DNA from: SHAN690 sp040221375
Lineage (GTDB): Bacteria > Bacteroidota > Bacteroidia > Flavobacteriales_G > Salibacteraceae
Direction of reading: 5' to 3'
DNA: 64,000 bases
NCBI GenBank assembly: GCA_040221375.1
Contig: JAVKEP010000019.1
Span: 1 to 64,000 of the forward strand
Shown here: positions 8,575 to 16,692 of the stretch, one piece after another
Numbering within the stretch: position 1 is the first letter of the stretch
Layout: every line of letters starts with the position of its first letter
Made by a program: the position numbers and the translations under genes
The notes under the pieces: generated by a model
The model's input: only the letters and a program-made list of their open reading frames with translations
What the model was told of the DNA's origin: nothing
The model's database searches: none

Positions 8575-9120
8575 ATGAAAGATAAAACGCTGCTCGATCA
8601 CACCGCGTTGAACTACACGCTACATCGACTCGCATACGAAGTATATGAGCAGCACACCGATTTCAGCAATCTTGCCTTTATTTCTCTCCAACCCAGGGGC
8701 GTTGCCTTGGGCAAACGCGTGGTTGAAGAATTGCGGAAGCTCGTGAAAGGTCAAGAAATCCAGCACGGCACGCTCGACGTCACGTTTTATCGCGACGATT
8801 TTCGGCGCAGAGACGATGTGCTTGTGCCGTCCACTACAGACATTGAATTTTCGATTGAAGGCAAGGAGATCATCCTAATTGACGACGTCTTGTACACTGG
8901 CCGAACGGTGCGCAGCGGCCTGGATGCACTGCTCGATTTTGGTCGGCCCAATCACGTGCAATTGCTTGTGCTGATCGACCGAAGGTTTAGTCGAGAGATT
9001 CCGATTCAGCCGGACTATACAGGAAAGATTGTGGACGTAGTGCGCGATGAGCGCGTCAAAGTGCAATGGACAGAAGACAATTCAAACAACAGAGTGATTC
9101 TATTTAGCGACGATCAATGA
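8575..9120 (+). CDS. pyrR: PyrR: pyr operon regulator / uracil phosphoribosyltransferase
   Basis: A 181-residue phosphoribosyltransferase-fold protein. The PRPP-binding loop is IILIDDVLYTGRT, followed by SGLDALLDFGRP; the N-terminal LDHTALNYTLHRLAYEV is typical of PyrR. In Firmicutes PyrR attenuates pyrimidine genes through mRNA leaders and has weak uracil phosphoribosyltransferase activity. Here the first ATG after the promoter (8575) is the start; a TTG further up would precede the promoter. The gene overlaps pyrB by ATGA, so the two are translationally coupled. RNA-binding regulation is uncertain because no leader is visible, so it may act mainly as an enzyme. Confidence 0.9.
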   Translation: MKDKTLLDHTALNYTLHRLAYEVYEQHTDFSNLAFISLQPRGVALGKRVVEELRKLVKGQEIQHGTLDVTFYRDDFRRRDDVLVPSTTDIEFSIEGKEIILIDDVLYTGRTVRSGLDALLDFGRPNHVQLLVLIDRRFSREIPIQPDYTGKIVDVVRDERVKVQWTEDNSNNRVILFSDDQ

Positions 9121-10052
9121 GCACACTGAGCACCAAGCACCTGTTGGGCATCAAAAACATCACCCGCGAAGACATCGACCAGATCTTCCGGACCGCTGAC
9201 AATTTTAAAGAAGTCATCAATCGCCCCATCAAGAAGGTACCTTCCTTGCGGGACGTAACCATTGCGAATATTTTCTTCGAGAATTCTACGCGTACCAAGC
9301 TTTCTTTTGAACTTGCCGAAAAACGGCTTTCGGCGGATGTGATCAATTTCTCGGCGTCTTCTTCAAGCGTGAAGAAAGGAGAGACGCTGGTAGATACGGT
9401 CAACAACATCCTGGCGATGAAAGTAGACATGGTGGTCATGCGTCACCCGAATCCGGGAGCCTGTGTCCACCTCGCACGTCACGTAGATTGCAGCATTGTC
9501 AATGCGGGCGATGGAGCGCATGAACATCCCACGCAGGCTCTGTTAGACGCTTATTCACTCAGGGAAAAATTGGGTGATTTAAAAGGTGTCAAGGTTTTGA
9601 TCGTTGGCGATATATTGCACTCGCGGGTGGCCTTGTCCAATATCTTTTGCCTACAAAAATTGGGGGCGGAAGTACGCGTCTGCGGCCCCGCAACCATGAT
9701 CCCACGGCACATGGAAGATTTGGGAGTAAAGGTGATGCTCGACTTGAAAAAGGGGTTGGCGTGGTGCGACGTAGCCAACATGCTCCGCATTCAATTGGAG
9801 CGACAAGACATTCAATACTTCCCCACGCTCCGAGAATACACCATGCAATACGGACTCAATCGGGCGCTGCTCGATGAGCTTGGCAGGAAAGACATGATCA
9901 TCATGCACCCCGGTCCGATCAACCGAGGGGTCGAAATCACTTCGGATATTGCCGACAGCGATTACAGCATTATTTTGGATCAGGTTGAGAACGGCGTTGC
10001 GATCCGAATGGCCGTACTCTATCTTCTTGCAGGGCGGTCGAAATCTGCCTAG
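9117..10052 (+). CDS. pyrB: Aspartate carbamoyltransferase catalytic subunit
   Basis: Catalyses carbamoyl phosphate plus aspartate to N-carbamoyl-aspartate, the committed step of pyrimidine synthesis. Motifs seen are the carbamoyl-phosphate loop ENSTRTKLSFE near residue 50, HPTQALLDAY in the middle, the aspartate-side motif with RIQLERQ, and HPGPINRG near the C-terminus. At 311 residues it matches the family length. No pyrI regulatory-chain gene follows, so a pyrI-independent enzyme is likely. It starts within the end of pyrR (ATGA). Confidence 0.96.
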   Translation: MSTLSTKHLLGIKNITREDIDQIFRTADNFKEVINRPIKKVPSLRDVTIANIFFENSTRTKLSFELAEKRLSADVINFSASSSSVKKGETLVDTVNNILAMKVDMVVMRHPNPGACVHLARHVDCSIVNAGDGAHEHPTQALLDAYSLREKLGDLKGVKVLIVGDILHSRVALSNIFCLQKLGAEVRVCGPATMIPRHMEDLGVKVMLDLKKGLAWCDVANMLRIQLERQDIQYFPTLREYTMQYGLNRALLDELGRKDMIIMHPGPINRGVEITSDIADSDYSIILDQVENGVAIRMAVLYLLAGRSKSA

Positions 10053-10061
10053 TGATTTGAC

Positions 10062-10069
10062 TATATTTG
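10062..10069 (+). promoter_or_regulatory. Promoter -7 box before the STAS gene
   Basis: TATATTTG, exact TAnnTTTG, 10 bases after the pyrB stop codon and 27 bases before the ATG at 10097. It suggests that the STAS gene has its own promoter. Confidence 0.65.
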
Positions 10070-10096
10070 TTTGAAGTCGAAGTTAATCTTACGCCT

Positions 10097-10468
10097 ATGA
10101 ACTTTTCCGTCGAATCTTTTGATAAGTACACCATTGTCCGTGTTGAAGCGGAGAAGGTGGGCGGCATCATCTCACCCGAGTTGAAGGCCAAGTTCGTTGA
10201 ACTGAACGCGCAAGGTGTGCGAAACATCGTTTTCAATATGCACAAAGCTCGGTACTGTGATTCATCAGGGCTGAGCGCAATACTGGTCGGCAATCGATTG
10301 TGCAAAAATGCGGAGGGAAGTTTTGTGATTTGCTGCCTCAACGAAATGGTGAGCAAGTTGATTCAGATCTCTCAATTGGAATCCATCCTTAGCATTACCC
10401 CAACCGAACAAGAGGCCATCGACTACTTGTTGATGGAGGAAGTAGGCCGCGATGTAGAAAATGACTAG
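10097..10468 (+). CDS. STAS-domain protein (anti-anti-sigma factor type)
   Basis: A 123-residue single STAS domain. The diagnostic loop RYCDSSGLSAIL has the serine pair that in SpoIIAA/RsbV antagonists is phosphorylated by an anti-sigma kinase. No partner kinase or sigma factor is adjacent, so the partner is unknown; in Bacteroidota such stand-alone STAS proteins are common and mostly uncharacterised. The start at 10097 (MNFSVESF) follows the -7 box, and an upstream TTG would fall inside the promoter. The gene overlaps the next one by 8 bases. Confidence 0.88.
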   Translation: MNFSVESFDKYTIVRVEAEKVGGIISPELKAKFVELNAQGVRNIVFNMHKARYCDSSGLSAILVGNRLCKNAEGSFVICCLNEMVSKLIQISQLESILSITPTEQEAIDYLLMEEVGRDVEND

Positions 10469-11216
10469 TCCTCGCATGCGTCGCATCCCTTTTGTCATAG
10501 CCATATTCCTTCTTGTGATTTCCGTAGGAAACATGCGTGCCCAATGCATCCCTGACTCAAGCACCAACGCTTTGTTCTCTCCCAATTTTTCTACCGGCTT
10601 GCCCGATGGACGGGTAGGAATGGAGTACTATACGGTCATGACCTTGAACGTTCCACCGGATACTACCTACTTGACCTTGACCGCGGTAATAGACAGCATG
10701 GTGTTGACGGAAGTGACGGGGCTGCCTCCAGGATTTTCGTATGAATGTAATCCTCCATCTTGTGGATTTGCGGGCGGGAGCAGTGGCTGCATCGCGGTAC
10801 TTGGCATCACGCATGATCCCGATCACGCGAAAGAATGGAACATCGAAGCGGATTTTCAGTTCTATCTCAAGCAACCGCCTGTGACGCTACCGTATGCCAT
10901 TACAGGGTACTCGATTCGACTTGACAGCGCGTTTGCCACAGGAAAAGAGGAATTCAAAGAAGCCGATTATCGTTTTCACATCGAGCCCAATCCCATCTCG
11001 GCTGCGTCTCAACTAGTCTTTGACCTTCCTCAGGCGGAGCGGTATTCCCTCGACATCTATTCGCTATTGGGCACCAACGTGGCGCACATGGAAAGAAATG
11101 GGCGAGTCGGAAAAAACAGTTTTCTTCTGGGAGATTATGCCACCGAAGCAGGCGTCTACTTCATTTCCATCCATCAAGGCCCATACACCCGGTCGCTGCG
11201 CTTTATAGTTCAGTGA
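10461..11216 (+). CDS. Secreted protein with T9SS type A C-terminal sorting domain
   Basis: A 251-residue exported protein of unknown function. It has a signal peptide (RRIPFVIAIFLLVISVG, cleavage near MRAQ) and a Cys-containing middle region (CNPPSCGFAGGSSGC). The last ~75 residues look like a T9SS sorting domain: IEPNPISAASQLVFDLPQ, then YSLDIYSLLG, then GVYFISI near the end. The start could also be the ATG at 10476. It is read from a start inside the end of the STAS gene and is followed after 3 bases by RNase Z, so it probably belongs to that transcript. Confidence 0.8.
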   Translation: MTSPRMRRIPFVIAIFLLVISVGNMRAQCIPDSSTNALFSPNFSTGLPDGRVGMEYYTVMTLNVPPDTTYLTLTAVIDSMVLTEVTGLPPGFSYECNPPSCGFAGGSSGCIAVLGITHDPDHAKEWNIEADFQFYLKQPPVTLPYAITGYSIRLDSAFATGKEEFKEADYRFHIEPNPISAASQLVFDLPQAERYSLDIYSLLGTNVAHMERNGRVGKNSFLLGDYATEAGVYFISIHQGPYTRSLRFIVQ

Positions 11217-11219
11217 TTC

Positions 11220-12155
11220 ATGGCTACGTACAGCACAAAATTCTCGGTTACAGTTCTCGGTTCCAATTCGGCGCTACCTGCCAATGGGAGGCACCCGACG
11301 TCTCAATTACTCAATGCCAACAATCACTTCTACCTCATCGATTGCGGTGAGGGAACCCAGATGCAGTTGCGGAGGTACAACCTGAAAATGCAGCGGATAA
11401 AGGCCGTTTTTATCTCTCACATGCACGGTGATCATTACTTTGGATTGGTGGGACTGCTCAATAGCCTACATCTCCTAGGGCGAAAGAAAGCACTTGCCAT
11501 TTATGCGCCGCCAGAACTCAAACCCATCATTGATTTACAGCTCGACGCCTCGGGGGGGCGCTTGCAGTATCCCATCCGCTACCACGCAATTGAACCTTTT
11601 GAAGAAGGAAAGCGTCCCCTGTTCGAAGACGAGCAAGTGACGGTAGAGCTCTTTAATTTAAAGCACCGCATTCGTTGTTATGGCTTTCGTTTTACTGAAA
11701 AAGCCCGCGATTATACCTATCTCCCTGAGAAAGGTGGTCCAGCGGGAGTGAAGGTTGAGGAGATTCCTCATTTGAAAAAGGGCAAAGACGTGGTGCGCGA
11801 TGATGGAACCATCTTGGACCACCGGCAGTTTACAACGCCACCACCGCGACCGCGATCCTATGGCTACTGCACCGATACGCTTCCGATGGATGCGACGGCG
11901 GAGTACGTGAAAGGAGTTGACCTTCTGTACCACGAGGCTACCTTCCTCGATCGGGAGCAGCAGCGCTCTATGGAAACCTTTCATTCTACCGCGCGCGAGG
12001 CCGGCCAAGTGGCTGCGAAGGCCGGCGCAAAACGATTGATGTTGGGCCATTATTCCGCGCGCTATACCGAGTTGGATGAGCACCTTTCAGAGGCGGCGCA
12101 GGCCTTTCCCGAGGTGTTGCTTTCAAAGGAGGGATTGGAAGTTGAAATAATATGA
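11220..12155 (+). CDS. rnz: Ribonuclease Z
   Basis: A 311-residue metallo-beta-lactamase-fold endonuclease that cuts tRNA precursors on the 3' side. Features are VLGSNSALPANGR at the N-terminus, DCGEGTQMQLRR, the zinc motif SHMHGDHYFG near residue 62-71, the later ligand region DLLYHEATFLD, the HSTAREAG motif, and LGHYSARY. Its length is standard. The absence of CCA in the tRNA-Pro gene of this window fits a need for RNase Z and CCA addition. It is 3 bases after the preceding T9SS gene. Confidence 0.96.
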   Translation: MATYSTKFSVTVLGSNSALPANGRHPTSQLLNANNHFYLIDCGEGTQMQLRRYNLKMQRIKAVFISHMHGDHYFGLVGLLNSLHLLGRKKALAIYAPPELKPIIDLQLDASGGRLQYPIRYHAIEPFEEGKRPLFEDEQVTVELFNLKHRIRCYGFRFTEKARDYTYLPEKGGPAGVKVEEIPHLKKGKDVVRDDGTILDHRQFTTPPPRPRSYGYCTDTLPMDATAEYVKGVDLLYHEATFLDREQQRSMETFHSTAREAGQVAAKAGAKRLMLGHYSARYTELDEHLSEAAQAFPEVLLSKEGLEVEII

Positions 12156-12166
12156 TCTGTCCTCCC

Positions 12167-12194
12167 TTGTTTAGAATCATTCTTAATACCTTCG
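12167..12194 (+). promoter_or_regulatory. Promoter of the LuxR-type regulator gene
   Basis: TTG (12167-12169), 17 bases, TACCTTCG (12187-12194): a fair match to the Bacteroidota TTTG / TAnnTTTG promoter. The box ends 7 bases before the ATG, so the transcript is probably leaderless. Confidence 0.6.
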
Positions 12195-12201
12195 GTGCGC
12201 G

Positions 12202-12882
12202 ATGAAGCCTGTGATTAAAACATTTTTGGCAGATACGAGTATCTTGATTTTGGAAGGGTTTAAGAACATTTTAGCCGTCCATCCCGAGATCGACGTAGTG
12301 GGCGTGGCAACGAATTCTGTGCAATTGCAGGAGGGCATTGCCCAACAAACTCCGGATGTCTTGGTGATCGACTATTCGATGGGCACCTTTTCGGTGTTTG
12401 AAGTACTGGGGATCATGAAGAAGTACCCGTCGATCCGAGTGATTGGCATCGCGCATGACTGCAATGTCACCGATGTAAAGCGACTTCTTCATTCGGGATT
12501 GAATGGACACCTGATGAATGATTGTGACAAGGATGAAATCATCGGGTCTGTTTTGGCGTGTGCCAAGGGCGAGAAATTTTTCTGCGGACAGGTACTCGAC
12601 AAGTTGAATGTAGGGGAGGGTGAGGATCCCATCCACACCTGCGAACCGATCAGCATCAGCGAGCGTGAGTTGGAGATTTTACAACACATTGCCGAGGGGT
12701 TAACGACCAAATTGATCGCTGAAAAACTCCATTTGAGTTTTCACACGGTGATGACTCACCGGAAAAACATGATGGCAAAATTGGGTCTCAACAATACAGC
12801 TGGACTGATTATTTACGCCGTCAAAGAAAATTTGATCAGCCCGAATCGCTTTCTGTTCAACACAGAAACTACGCCCAGGTAA
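12202..12882 (+). CDS. NarL/LuxR-family response regulator with an atypical receiver
   Basis: A 226-residue regulator with an N-terminal receiver-like domain (about 5-125) and a C-terminal LuxR-type helix-turn-helix (about 150-215; ISERELEILQHIAEGLTTK, then LHLSFHTVMTHRKNMMAKLG). The phospho-acceptor candidate is Asp57 in VLVIDYSMG. The acidic pair at the start is reduced to one Asp (Asp11), the usual Thr/Ser after strand 4 is Ala (GIAHDC), and the invariant Lys after strand 5 is missing (GHLMND). Phosphorylation may therefore be weak or lost. No histidine kinase is adjacent. Its 3' end overlaps the convergent TPR gene by 14 bases. Confidence 0.87.
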   Translation: MKPVIKTFLADTSILILEGFKNILAVHPEIDVVGVATNSVQLQEGIAQQTPDVLVIDYSMGTFSVFEVLGIMKKYPSIRVIGIAHDCNVTDVKRLLHSGLNGHLMNDCDKDEIIGSVLACAKGEKFFCGQVLDKLNVGEGEDPIHTCEPISISERELEILQHIAEGLTTKLIAEKLHLSFHTVMTHRKNMMAKLGLNNTAGLIIYAVKENLISPNRFLFNTETTPR

Positions 12883-13207
12883 TATCGTCGTCGGCTCCGA
12901 GAAGCATCAAGGCTTCGGTGAGCTCACCTTCCGTTTTAAGGTCGCTGATCTTTTTTGATACTTCGAGTCCTTGTCGGTAAATTTTGATCGCTTCCTTTTC
13001 CTTACCTACTTCCTCAAGCAGCTTACCCAACTTGTAGTAGGCACCGAGGTAATTGGCGTCATTGGCCAAGAGGTCTCGAATGGTCACAATTGCTTGCTTT
13101 CGGTCGCCATCCTTTTCGTATTCCAAGGCAGCTGCATACTTCAAGAACGAATCGTCTGGATTCGTTTCGAGCATTTCCTTGATCAGCTTTAGGCGCTCAT
13201 TCGTCAT
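12869..13207 (-). CDS. Tetratricopeptide-repeat protein
   Basis: A 112-residue cytosolic protein without a signal sequence, made of about two to three TPR-like helix pairs (DSFLKYAAALEYEKDGDRKQ, then YLGAYYKLGKLLEEVGKEKE with AIKIYRQGLE). TPR proteins serve as protein-protein scaffolds; the partner is unknown. It converges on the LuxR-type gene with a 14-base overlap. The upstream neighbour on the same strand is a lipoprotein gene about 80 bases away. Confidence 0.82.
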   Translation of the reverse strand: MTNERLKLIKEMLETNPDDSFLKYAAALEYEKDGDRKQAIVTIRDLLANDANYLGAYYKLGKLLEEVGKEKEAIKIYRQGLEVSKKISDLKTEGELTEALMLLGADDDITWA

Positions 13208-13287
13208 CGTGGGTCAATTTGGCCGAAAAGTAATATGCCCAAAGCGATTGAGGAAGAAATGTGGATAACTCGCTCGATTGTGCGGGT

Positions 13288-13992
13288 TTAGCCCTTGGCA
13301 GGGAGGAGCTTGTAGGTCACGGGATAGCTCACGACCCCAGCGGCTAACATCTTCATTCTGAAGGCGTTATTTTTTTCCATCTTTTGAACATAGTTCGGGT
13401 CATTGACCTTGAAGAGCATGTGAACATGGTCAGGGTTTTCAATGCCCACGAAGACGCGAATCACTTCAAATTCATGCGAAGGATTATCACGGTAGTCATC
13501 CAAAAAAGCCTGTTCCCACCGTTTGTAGTTCAGGGTTTTAAAACTCATGTAAAAAACGAGGGTATCCTTGGTTTCTTCGGTGTATTCTAATTGTTGATCC
13601 AAGAAGAGCGCCGTGAAGGTTTGGTCTTCACTCACTTGTTGTAAGGCGTGCATGAATTGGTCAGAGCTCACGTAATCTTTGGCTTTGTCCAAGTCAGAAA
13701 CATCACTCAAACTCACGACGAGGTTGGAGTCCAACAGGCCTTTGTACACCTCTTTGAGTTCAATGCCGTGTGCTGTCCGAACTGCTTTGCTGGCTTGCAT
13801 TACTGAGCCCCAATCACAGGAGTTGACCGATTGGGATATTACTACAAGGGACGTGTCTAAAGCGACTTCTCTCGTGAATGGGACGTTGGTCATATCGTCT
13901 GCTTCAGCGCCCTCATTGAGGGATCCACCACAGGCACCGAGAAGCGCCGCGCAAGCTGCGGCACAGACCAATTGGATAGGGCGAAAACTCAT
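13288..13992 (-). CDS. Hypothetical lipoprotein
   Basis: A 234-residue lipoprotein (lipobox LLGAC, Cys21) that I do not recognise. The mature part is a mixed alpha/beta sequence without transmembrane segments and contains SQSVNSCDWGSV and a late VGIENPDHVHMLFKV. A promoter-like TATTTTAG (13997-14004, minus) lies just before the start, in a region shared with the divergent lipoprotein gene at 14049. Both genes are small lipoproteins and may be co-regulated; the function is unknown. Confidence 0.75.
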   Translation of the reverse strand: MSFRPIQLVCAAACAALLGACGGSLNEGAEADDMTNVPFTREVALDTSLVVISQSVNSCDWGSVMQASKAVRTAHGIELKEVYKGLLDSNLVVSLSDVSDLDKAKDYVSSDQFMHALQQVSEDQTFTALFLDQQLEYTEETKDTLVFYMSFKTLNYKRWEQAFLDDYRDNPSHEFEVIRVFVGIENPDHVHMLFKVNDPNYVQKMEKNNAFRMKMLAAGVVSYPVTYKLLPAKG

Positions 13993-14048
13993 TCGGCTAA
14001 AATATGTTTATTTCCAATCTTTCCACATTGTACTTACCTTTAATATCC

Positions 14049-14687
14049 ATGCGTTTAATTCCGCTTATTGTGATCGTTGTTGCGCTGTTTTTTACAACGT
14101 GCAGAAAGCCAAAGGTCTATGAGATCCGCGGTTCCGTCACGGAGTTTTACAGCGCGTCGGGCGTTGAAGGTGCCGAGGTAGAAGTCGCCTATTCTCCCAT
14201 CTCATACGGGAGCGTATCCGGAGGTTACGAAACCTTGGTTACGGCCAAAACCGGCGAACGAGGAGGCTACTACCTGTCGTTTGATTTCGTATCAACGGCC
14301 ACCTTTCGCATACGGGTGAGGCACGAGGGTTACCTGCTCGCGGAGGAGATAGTAAACGCAGATCAATGGAGTACCAAGGAAGACAACGTGATGGATGTGA
14401 TCATGTACAAAGCTGCAGAACTGCGATTTCGTTTGATCAATACGGCACAATCGGATGGGCAGTTGTTGTTGAATTTCTCTGAAAACAGCGTGGGATGTGA
14501 TGACTGTTGCGATTATCAGCAAGGCAGGCTTTTCGAAGGGTATTTTGACACGACGATCAGCTGTCCTGTTTATGGAAACCAGTTGATTCAATACAAGTTG
14601 ACCCGAATCTATCCAGGGTCAGCGGTACCCGAAGCGCACAGCATTTTTGTGGATAAAGGGCTCTACCAACTCGAACACCATTTCTGA
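14049..14687 (+). CDS. Hypothetical lipoprotein with carboxypeptidase-regulatory-like fold
   Basis: A 212-residue lipoprotein. The start at 14049 is chosen because it gives the signal MRLIPLIVIVVALFFTTC with Cys18. The first half resembles a CarboxypepD_reg-like beta sandwich (YEIRGSVTEFYSASGVEGAE, then GERGGYYLSFDF and FRIRVRHEGYLLAEE), common in Bacteroidota surface proteins; the second half has a Cys cluster VGCDDCCDY. A TACCTTTA -7-like box lies at 14035-14042, 6 bases before the ATG. It converges with the YwqK-like gene with only one base between the stop codons. Confidence 0.75.
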   Translation: MRLIPLIVIVVALFFTTCRKPKVYEIRGSVTEFYSASGVEGAEVEVAYSPISYGSVSGGYETLVTAKTGERGGYYLSFDFVSTATFRIRVRHEGYLLAEEIVNADQWSTKEDNVMDVIMYKAAELRFRLINTAQSDGQLLLNFSENSVGCDDCCDYQQGRLFEGYFDTTISCPVYGNQLIQYKLTRIYPGSAVPEAHSIFVDKGLYQLEHHF

Positions 14688-14688
14688 A

Positions 14689-15210
14689 CTACTTTTCGGT
14701 GGCTGCAGCCTCTTCTTGGACGATGTCGTAAATCTCTTGATTCAACACGCGCGTCTCCATTAGTTTCCCTTTTTCGATGACTTGTTCGGCGTACCGTACG
14801 CCCGCGTAATAGTGAGCATAGGTGCCATCGGCTCCATTTCCGGTGTAGTCGATCTCTTGGGAAGGAGTTCCGTCCGGATCCATGAAGGTCCATTTCCCGA
14901 CCTTCTTGCCGTTGTCGTAAGTAGCTTTCAGGTATACGCTGCCGTCAGGATGGTAGGTAGTGGCGATTCCGTCGAGTTTGCCATTTTTCCACACTTCTTC
15001 CTTGAGCAAGTGGCCGTCTGAAGCGTATTGCTTCAATATACCGTGGCGTTCACGCTTTTTGTTTTCGTGGTACACGGCAGAAACTTCGCCGTTGTCGTAG
15101 TGATTTTTCACAACCCAACATTCGCAGGATGATTTGAATTCTTCGGTAAGACCTTGCGCTTGCACGGTGGAGACGAGACAGATAAGTAGGAGTCCTAGGA
15201 GTGTTCTCAT
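14689..15210 (-). CDS. YwqK-like MORN-repeat secreted protein
   Basis: A 173-residue exported protein with a signal peptide (MRTLLGLLLICLVSTVQAQG) followed by repeated strands of the MORN_2/YwqK type: DNGEVSAVYHENKKRERHG, SDGHLLKEEVWKNGKLDG, DGSVYLKATYDNGKKVGKW. Such proteins are annotated as antitoxin-like from Bacillus YwqK, but in Bacteroidota they are common secreted proteins with no proven toxin partner. The start at 15210 yields a clean signal peptide. It lies 23 bases downstream of miaA and is probably the last gene of the dapD-miaA operon. Confidence 0.82.
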   Translation of the reverse strand: MRTLLGLLLICLVSTVQAQGLTEEFKSSCECWVVKNHYDNGEVSAVYHENKKRERHGILKQYASDGHLLKEEVWKNGKLDGIATTYHPDGSVYLKATYDNGKKVGKWTFMDPDGTPSQEIDYTGNGADGTYAHYYAGVRYAEQVIEKGKLMETRVLNQEIYDIVQEEAAATEK

Positions 15211-15233
15211 GGTTGATTGCTTACTACACAAAG

Positions 15234-16136
15234 TTAGACGTTCAATCGACGATGAAGATGCCTCATTACATCTTCTTGTTGGTCAGGCTCAAAGGCTTGG
15301 TACCCGTCTTGCCGTTTGAACCAAGTGATCTGTCGTTTGGCAAAATTGCGCGTGTGTTGCTTGATCTTTTCCACGGCTTCTGCCAGAGGTATCATTCCTT
15401 CAAAATGGTCAAAAAGTTCTTGGTAGCCGACGGTCTGTAGGGCATTGTGTGCCTTCAACGGAAGAAGTGCTCTAGCTTCATCCACCAATCCTGCCTTGAC
15501 CATTTCATCTACCCGCACATTGATCCGTTGGTAGAGCAGTTCGCGTGTTGGCTGGAGCAAGATGAGGTGCATTCGAAACGGTCGTCGGCGTGGTTTTGCT
15601 GTATGGAGCGCGGAGAAAGCTTGTCCCGACACCTCCATGGCTTCCAAAGCTCGTTGTACGCGTTGTGGGTTTTGAAGGTCAACCATTTGATGATATGCGG
15701 GATCTTTTTTCAGGAGCAAAGCAGCGAGGGCGTCGAGGCCTTGTTCGGTGCGGATCCGATCGAAATGGGCGCGTACTTCCGGTGGGGTAGACGGAAGGTC
15801 GTCAAAGCCATCGGTGATCGCCTTGAGGTAGAGGCCAGATCCACCGACCAAAATGGCCGTTTGTTTACGGGTAAAGTAGTCGTCGAGAAAGGCCATCACA
15901 TCTTTTTCGTACTGTCCTGCTGTGTAGTTGTCTTCGGGATTCAGTATGTCGATGAAGTGGTGTGGAACCTGCGCGCGTTCAGCTGGCGTCGGCTTGGCCG
16001 TTCCGATGTCCATTTTGCGGTAAAACTGACGCGCATCTGCGCTGATGATTTCGGCGTTGAACCGTTCGGCCAATGGTAGCGAGAGGGCCGTTTTACCTGA
16101 GGCTGTAGGGCCCGCGATAACGATCAAGTCGGCCAT
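15234..16136 (-). CDS. miaA: tRNA dimethylallyltransferase MiaA
   Basis: Adds a dimethylallyl group to N6 of adenosine 37 in tRNAs reading UNN codons. The P-loop GPTASGKTALS is at residues 8-18, followed by EIISADARQFYRKMDIGTAK (the DSxQxY-like region, with Ala for Ser), IDILNPEDNYTAGQ, GGSGLYLKAI and the tRNA-contact region NPQRVQRALE. At 300 residues it is normal length. It lies 7 bases downstream of the PRiA4-like gene and is in a run with the CCA-adding enzyme, so two tRNA-maturation steps share an operon. Confidence 0.95.
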   Translation of the reverse strand: MADLIVIAGPTASGKTALSLPLAERFNAEIISADARQFYRKMDIGTAKPTPAERAQVPHHFIDILNPEDNYTAGQYEKDVMAFLDDYFTRKQTAILVGGSGLYLKAITDGFDDLPSTPPEVRAHFDRIRTEQGLDALAALLLKKDPAYHQMVDLQNPQRVQRALEAMEVSGQAFSALHTAKPRRRPFRMHLILLQPTRELLYQRINVRVDEMVKAGLVDEARALLPLKAHNALQTVGYQELFDHFEGMIPLAEAVEKIKQHTRNFAKRQITWFKRQDGYQAFEPDQQEDVMRHLHRRLNV

Positions 16137-16143
16137 CGATCCA

Positions 16144-16692
16144 TCAATACTCTCGGTCGTCAGCGTAATCTTCGTTGATGCTCAGCATGTCGAACACATC
16201 TTCGATGTCCTCATCTTCCTCATCGAATGATGAAGAGGCGTCTTCCGCTTCAAAATTCATTTCAGGGGATTTTGAGTACTGTTCGGGAGCCTCGCCAAAA
16301 CTCTGGGCGATGCGAGGGGTGATTACCGTAGAGTCCAATTCTTTCATGTCGACCACATCTACGTAAAAACACCACATCAAAAAGAAGTCAAACACGTAGA
16401 TCAGTTTTTGGCCTGATTCAAAGATGACATCCTTGAGCGGCGTGTCGTGCATCAGGAGGATGGGCTCGCCGTTCTCATTTTTCTCACCCATGTCCATCAA
16501 GGTGATTTCCTGTCCCTTTTCCCAATCTTCGTTGCTTACGTAGAATGAAGCCATTTGTGAATTATCGAATCCAAACGCTTCTTGGATCAGCTCGTGCAGT
16601 TCTGAAAAAGTACCAGAACAGGCGACTTCGAGGTCGCGAAAGATCACATCATCGTGATCCATTAAAACGCGTAGGCGGATGACTCTCTTCAT
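16144..16692 (-). CDS. PRiA4 ORF3-like / IS1096-passenger-type protein
   Basis: A 182-residue protein matching the plasmid pRiA4b ORF-3-like family (also annotated as IS1096 element passenger TnpR family), recognised by RLRVLMDHDDVIFRDLEV, ELHELIQEAFGFDNSQMASF and EKLIYVFDF-type strands; the C-terminus is very acidic. The family name suggests a mobile element, but here it is a chromosomal gene nested by 4-base overlap after the CCA-adding enzyme and 7 bases before miaA, with no transposon ends. Its biochemical role is not known. Confidence 0.82.
   Translation of the reverse strand: MKRVIRLRVLMDHDDVIFRDLEVACSGTFSELHELIQEAFGFDNSQMASFYVSNEDWEKGQEITLMDMGEKNENGEPILLMHDTPLKDVIFESGQKLIYVFDFFLMWCFYVDVVDMKELDSTVITPRIAQSFGEAPEQYSKSPEMNFEAEDASSSFDEEDEDIEDVFDMLSINEDYADDREY

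Noticed and set aside
8488..8575. PyrR-binding attenuator before pyrR
   Set aside because: The hairpin at 8511-8543 lies before the pyrR promoter and is better read as the rpsA terminator; the promoter to ATG distance leaves no room for an attenuator.
15447..16079. Plus-strand open frame of about 210 codons opposite miaA
   Set aside because: It is antisense to conserved MiaA motifs and has an implausible composition (many Cys, His, Trp).
16144..16692. Insertion sequence because of the IS1096-passenger family name
   Set aside because: No transposase, no terminal inverted repeats, and the gene is nested between cca and miaA with a 4-base overlap and a 7-base gap, so it is a chromosomal gene of that family.
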